Shown: positions 5,221 to 7,616 of the stretch, in pieces
Layout of the letters: every line of letters starts with the position of its first letter
How positions within the stretch are numbered: the stretch's first letter is position 1
From: Burkholderiaceae bacterium
GTDB lineage: Bacteria > Pseudomonadota > Gammaproteobacteria > Burkholderiales > Burkholderiaceae
Assembly (NCBI GenBank): GCA_947373615.1
Contig: CANBYN010000085.1
Span: 1 to 7,616 of the forward strand
Reading direction: 5' to 3'
DNA length: 7,616 nucleotides
The notes under the pieces: generated by a model
The model's database searches: none
Told to the model about the DNA's origin: nothing
The model's input: the letters and a program-made list of their open reading frames with translations, nothing else
Made by a program: the position numbers and the translations under genes

Positions 5221-7143
5221 TTACTTCTTCAATCGTAAGCGGTAGCGTTTATCCAAAACGGCGAACAGGCCGCCTAGGGCCATTAACAAACAACCGCCCC
5301 AAATCCAATCAACGTAAGGCTTGTAATACACGCGTACAGCCCACGCATTACCTTCTAATGGCTCGCCAAGTGAAATATAAATATCCCGCGTCAAACCAGC
5401 GTCAATTGCCGCCTCGGTCATTGGCATCGCAGAAGAATCATAATTGCGTTTTTCGGGATACATGAGTTCTTGAACTTTACCGTTGCGCGCCAATTCAAAG
5501 GTACCGCGCATCGCCTGATAGTTTGGCCCTTGTGCTGGCCCCACTCCCATCAAACGAATTTGATATCCACCCACAGTAACGGTATCACCAGGAGCCATAC
5601 GCACATCTTTTTCTTCTTGATAAGCGCCAACCATCGTTACGCCTATCACAAATACGGCAATACCGATATGACCCAGCTGCATACCAATAAATGAACGAGT
5701 CGGTTTACCTGCTTTAAATTGACGAATGATTTGTAAAACGCCTGAAGCAATAATCCAAAATGCTAACAAGAAACCTATTGCCGTCAGGAGAGTAAATTCA
5801 CCCATCAATCGAGGCATCACAATTGCCGCTACGAATGCCGCCGCAGCAGCAAGCCAAAGACGTTTTAAGATGGTCTTGAGATCGGTGGATTTCCAACTTG
5901 CCCAAGGTCCAATTGCCATCAAGAATAAAACGGGCACCATTATCGGAACAAACACTGCATTGAAGTAGGGAGGTCCTACAGAAATCTTACCCAAGTTCAA
6001 GGCGTCAATTAACAAAGGGTAAAGCGTCCCTAACAACACCGAGCCTGCAGCTACTACCAAAAATACATTCCCCATCAAAATCAAGGTTTCGCGTGAGAGC
6101 AATGAAAACTTGCCACCCAAAGTGCTCTTAGGGGCTCTTAAAGCGTACAAGAATAGTGAAGAACCAACCACCAAAGACAGCAGAATCAAAATGAAGATCC
6201 CGCGACGTGGATCGGTTGCAAACGCATGAACTGAAGTCAATACTCCAGAACGAACCAAGAAAGTTCCGAGCAAAGACATAGAAAAAGCCATGATGGCCAA
6301 CAACACTGTCCAGTTTTTAAAGCCGCCACGCTTTTCTGTTACCACTAAAGAATGCAATAAGGCCGTACCAATTAACCAAGGCATGAAAGAAGCATTTTCT
6401 ACTGGATCCCAGAACCACCAACCGCCCCAACCTAATTCGTAATAAGCCCACCAAGAACCCAAGGCAATGCCGAGAGTTAAAAAGATCCAAGCAGTCGTAG
6501 TCCAAGGACGAGACCAGCGCGCCCAAGCAGCATCCAACTTACCAGAAAGCAAGGAAGCAATTGCAAAGGCAAAGGCTACCGAGAAGCCAACATAGCCCAT
6601 ATAGAGCATTGGCGGGTGAAATACCAATCCAGGATCTTGCAGCAGTGGATTGAGCGAACGACCATCTTGCGCAGCAGGTAAGAGACGTTCAAATGGATTG
6701 GACGTGCCTAGCACGAATAACAAGAGACCGGTTGCCACTAGCCCCAAGACGCCTAAAACACGAGCCACCATGAATTCATCCAAAGTTTTTGAAAGTTGCG
6801 CCACTGCAAAGGCCCAACCAGTCAATAAGAAAATCCATAGCAATAGAGATCCCTCATGACCACCCCAAACTGCACCCAAACGATAGACCGTGGGTAATAG
6901 TGAATTAGAGTGCTCAGCCACATAAAGCACGGAAAAATCATTTACATAAAAACACCACGCTAGCACACCAAAAGAAATGGTTAACAGCAAAAAGGAAGTC
7001 TGCGTTGCAGGTCGCGCCAAAACCAACCATTCACGTCTACCTTGTTGCGCGCCAATCAGCGGTAGTACCCCTTGAATAATCGAAACACATAAAGCCAATA
7101 TAAGGGCGAAGTGACCAATTTCTGGAATCATTGAATATTCCAT
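5221..7143 (-). CDS. ccmF: Heme lyase subunit CcmF (cytochrome c synthase core)
   Basis: CcmF is the large inner-membrane protein that takes heme from holo-CcmE and, with CcmH/CcmI, ligates it to apocytochrome c. The 640 residues contain many membrane helices and the WWD heme-handling motif (GWGGWWFWDPVENASFMPW, about 238-256). His176 (FHPPML) and His306 (SVHAF) fit the two periplasmic heme ligands, and His264 (LLHS) and His492 (GHIG) the two transmembrane ligands of the stable b-heme. In E. coli these are His173, 303, 261 and 491 as I remember them, so the spacing is almost identical. A large periplasmic loop (about 505-605) precedes the last helix (about 612-630) and a basic tail. ATG 7143 overlaps the ccmE stop by one base (TAATG) and has GGGG 7 bases upstream. 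ATG 7131, four codons later, would match the usual family start MIPEIGHFALI and cannot be excluded. Confidence 0.97.
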   Translation of the reverse strand: MEYSMIPEIGHFALILALCVSIIQGVLPLIGAQQGRREWLVLARPATQTSFLLLTISFGVLAWCFYVNDFSVLYVAEHSNSLLPTVYRLGAVWGGHEGSLLLWIFLLTGWAFAVAQLSKTLDEFMVARVLGVLGLVATGLLLFVLGTSNPFERLLPAAQDGRSLNPLLQDPGLVFHPPMLYMGYVGFSVAFAFAIASLLSGKLDAAWARWSRPWTTTAWIFLTLGIALGSWWAYYELGWGGWWFWDPVENASFMPWLIGTALLHSLVVTEKRGGFKNWTVLLAIMAFSMSLLGTFLVRSGVLTSVHAFATDPRRGIFILILLSLVVGSSLFLYALRAPKSTLGGKFSLLSRETLILMGNVFLVVAAGSVLLGTLYPLLIDALNLGKISVGPPYFNAVFVPIMVPVLFLMAIGPWASWKSTDLKTILKRLWLAAAAAFVAAIVMPRLMGEFTLLTAIGFLLAFWIIASGVLQIIRQFKAGKPTRSFIGMQLGHIGIAVFVIGVTMVGAYQEEKDVRMAPGDTVTVGGYQIRLMGVGPAQGPNYQAMRGTFELARNGKVQELMYPEKRNYDSSAMPMTEAAIDAGLTRDIYISLGEPLEGNAWAVRVYYKPYVDWIWGGCLLMALGGLFAVLDKRYRLRLKK

Positions 7144-7574
7144 TATTTAGCCCCATTCTTTTGAGCTTGTTCTAGAGCGTGTTTTGCTTCAGGTGGCATA
7201 TAGTTTTCATCATGCTTAGCTAATACTTCACTTGCGATAAATTGCCCATCGACATCTAACTTGCCCTGCACCACAGCGCCCTTACCTTCTTTAAATAAAT
7301 CAGGAAGAATGCCTTTATAGGACACAGGAATTTCTTTTACTAAATCGGTAATGATGAAATGCACCACTAACTCGTCACGCTTTAACGATCCATCCTTAAC
7401 CAAGCCACCAATACGAAAAGTTTGACCTTTAGGGGCTTTGCCAGCAACCACTTCACTTGGGGTTACGTACAGAGCGATATTGCTATTGAGGGCATTGAGA
7501 ATCAATACTGCTGCAATCGCTAATGTTGCTAGGGCGCCAATAATAATTAACGCCCGTTTGTGTCTTGGCTTCAC
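7143..7574 (-). CDS. ccmE: Heme chaperone CcmE
   Basis: CcmE accepts heme from the CcmABCD complex, holds it through an unusual covalent histidine bond in the periplasm, and hands it to CcmF. The 143-residue protein has a short basic N-terminus (KPRHKR), one membrane anchor (about 8-29) and an OB-fold domain that begins with the typical NIALYVTPSEV stretch (32-42). It carries the heme-binding motif LAKHDENYMPPE, with His121 as covalent heme site and Tyr125 as axial ligand (HxxxY type). The start is GTG at 7574, with AAGGA five bases upstream; its GTGA overlap with the ccmD stop codon makes this start very likely. The TAA stop overlaps the ccmF start. The flexible C-terminal tail (EQAQKNGAK) is normal for the family. 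Confidence 0.97.
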   Translation of the reverse strand: MKPRHKRALIIIGALATLAIAAVLILNALNSNIALYVTPSEVVAGKAPKGQTFRIGGLVKDGSLKRDELVVHFIITDLVKEIPVSYKGILPDLFKEGKGAVVQGKLDVDGQFIASEVLAKHDENYMPPEAKHALEQAQKNGAK

Positions 7575-7616
7575 TTCATTCCTTCTTTATCGAATTTCTC
7601 AGCACGAATCTCGCGC
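7571..7616 (-). CDS. ccmD: C-terminal tail of CcmD (partial, gene runs off the right edge)
   Basis: Only the last 14 codons and the TGA stop are in the window: R-E-I-R-A-E-K-F-D-K-E-G-M-K. The stop overlaps the ccmE GTG start as GTGA. CcmD is a very small single-helix membrane protein that helps release holo-CcmE from the CcmABC heme exporter, and its C-terminal tail is cytoplasmic, charged and poorly conserved, which fits what is seen. The assignment rests mainly on position, since ccmD is normally directly before ccmE, and on the charged composition; sequence alone could not identify it. Confidence 0.65.
   Translation of the reverse strand, partial: REIRAEKFDKEGMK

Noticed and set aside
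5470..5968. Two plus-strand open frames (74 and 80 codons) inside ccmF
   Set aside because: They lie antisense to the well-supported ccmF coding sequence, and their products resemble no known protein; they are shadows of ccmF codon use.
1..7616. Search for mobile elements, defence genes, CRISPR repeats, tRNAs or phage functions
   Set aside because: No transposase, integrase, repeat array, tRNA-like cloverleaf or shift in gene density was seen; all long frames are explained by housekeeping families or one small unknown protein.

Overview
The window reads as a compact, chromosomal, housekeeping stretch of a Gram-negative proteobacterium. It carries the distal part of a System I (Ccm) cytochrome c maturation operon and a class II ribonucleotide reductase. 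Base composition is moderate to AT-leaning, genes are tightly packed and protein style is beta-proteobacterial. I would guess a Burkholderiales member, possibly Polynucleobacter-like; this is inference from general impression, not a database match. Every gene I can support lies on the minus strand, so the transcriptional order runs from the right edge of the window to the left.

Right to centre (7616 down to 3013): the 3' tail of ccmD, then ccmE, ccmF, ccmG, ccmH and ccmI. They are joined by overlaps or gaps of 1-4 bases (GTGA, TAATG, TAATATG, a 3-base gap, ATGA), so they almost certainly form one translationally coupled operon. Together they run the periplasmic half of cytochrome c assembly. 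CcmE carries heme covalently on His121. CcmF accepts and reduces this heme and ligates it. CcmG and CcmH keep the apocytochrome CXXCH thiols reduced. CcmI captures the apocytochrome and feeds it to CcmF/H. All diagnostic residues are present and no gene looks broken.

Centre (3010 to 2516): the ccmI stop codon is followed almost at once by a gene for a small exported protein of unknown function with two cysteines in the mature part. It is the last member of the ccm cluster.

Gap (2515 to 2271): about 245 bases, AT-rich, with no convincing gene. It holds a perfect 7+7 inverted repeat that overlaps a possible sigma70-type promoter for the next gene pair. I see no convincing intrinsic terminator for the ccm operon.

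Left (2270 to 1): a flavoprotein of the nitronate monooxygenase/FabK-like superfamily with a cysteine-rich C-terminal segment. Its last 20 bases overlap, in another frame, the start of nrdJ, the AdoCbl-dependent (class II) ribonucleotide reductase. nrdJ runs off the left edge after 352 codons. The overlap implies that the flavoprotein and the reductase are made together, which is the least expected association here. I found no mobile elements, RNA genes, CRISPR arrays or phage genes. Nothing in the window convincingly shows a new biological system. The points most worth a second look are the flavoprotein/nrdJ coupling, the operator-like palindrome before it, and the unknown exported protein at the end of the ccm operon.
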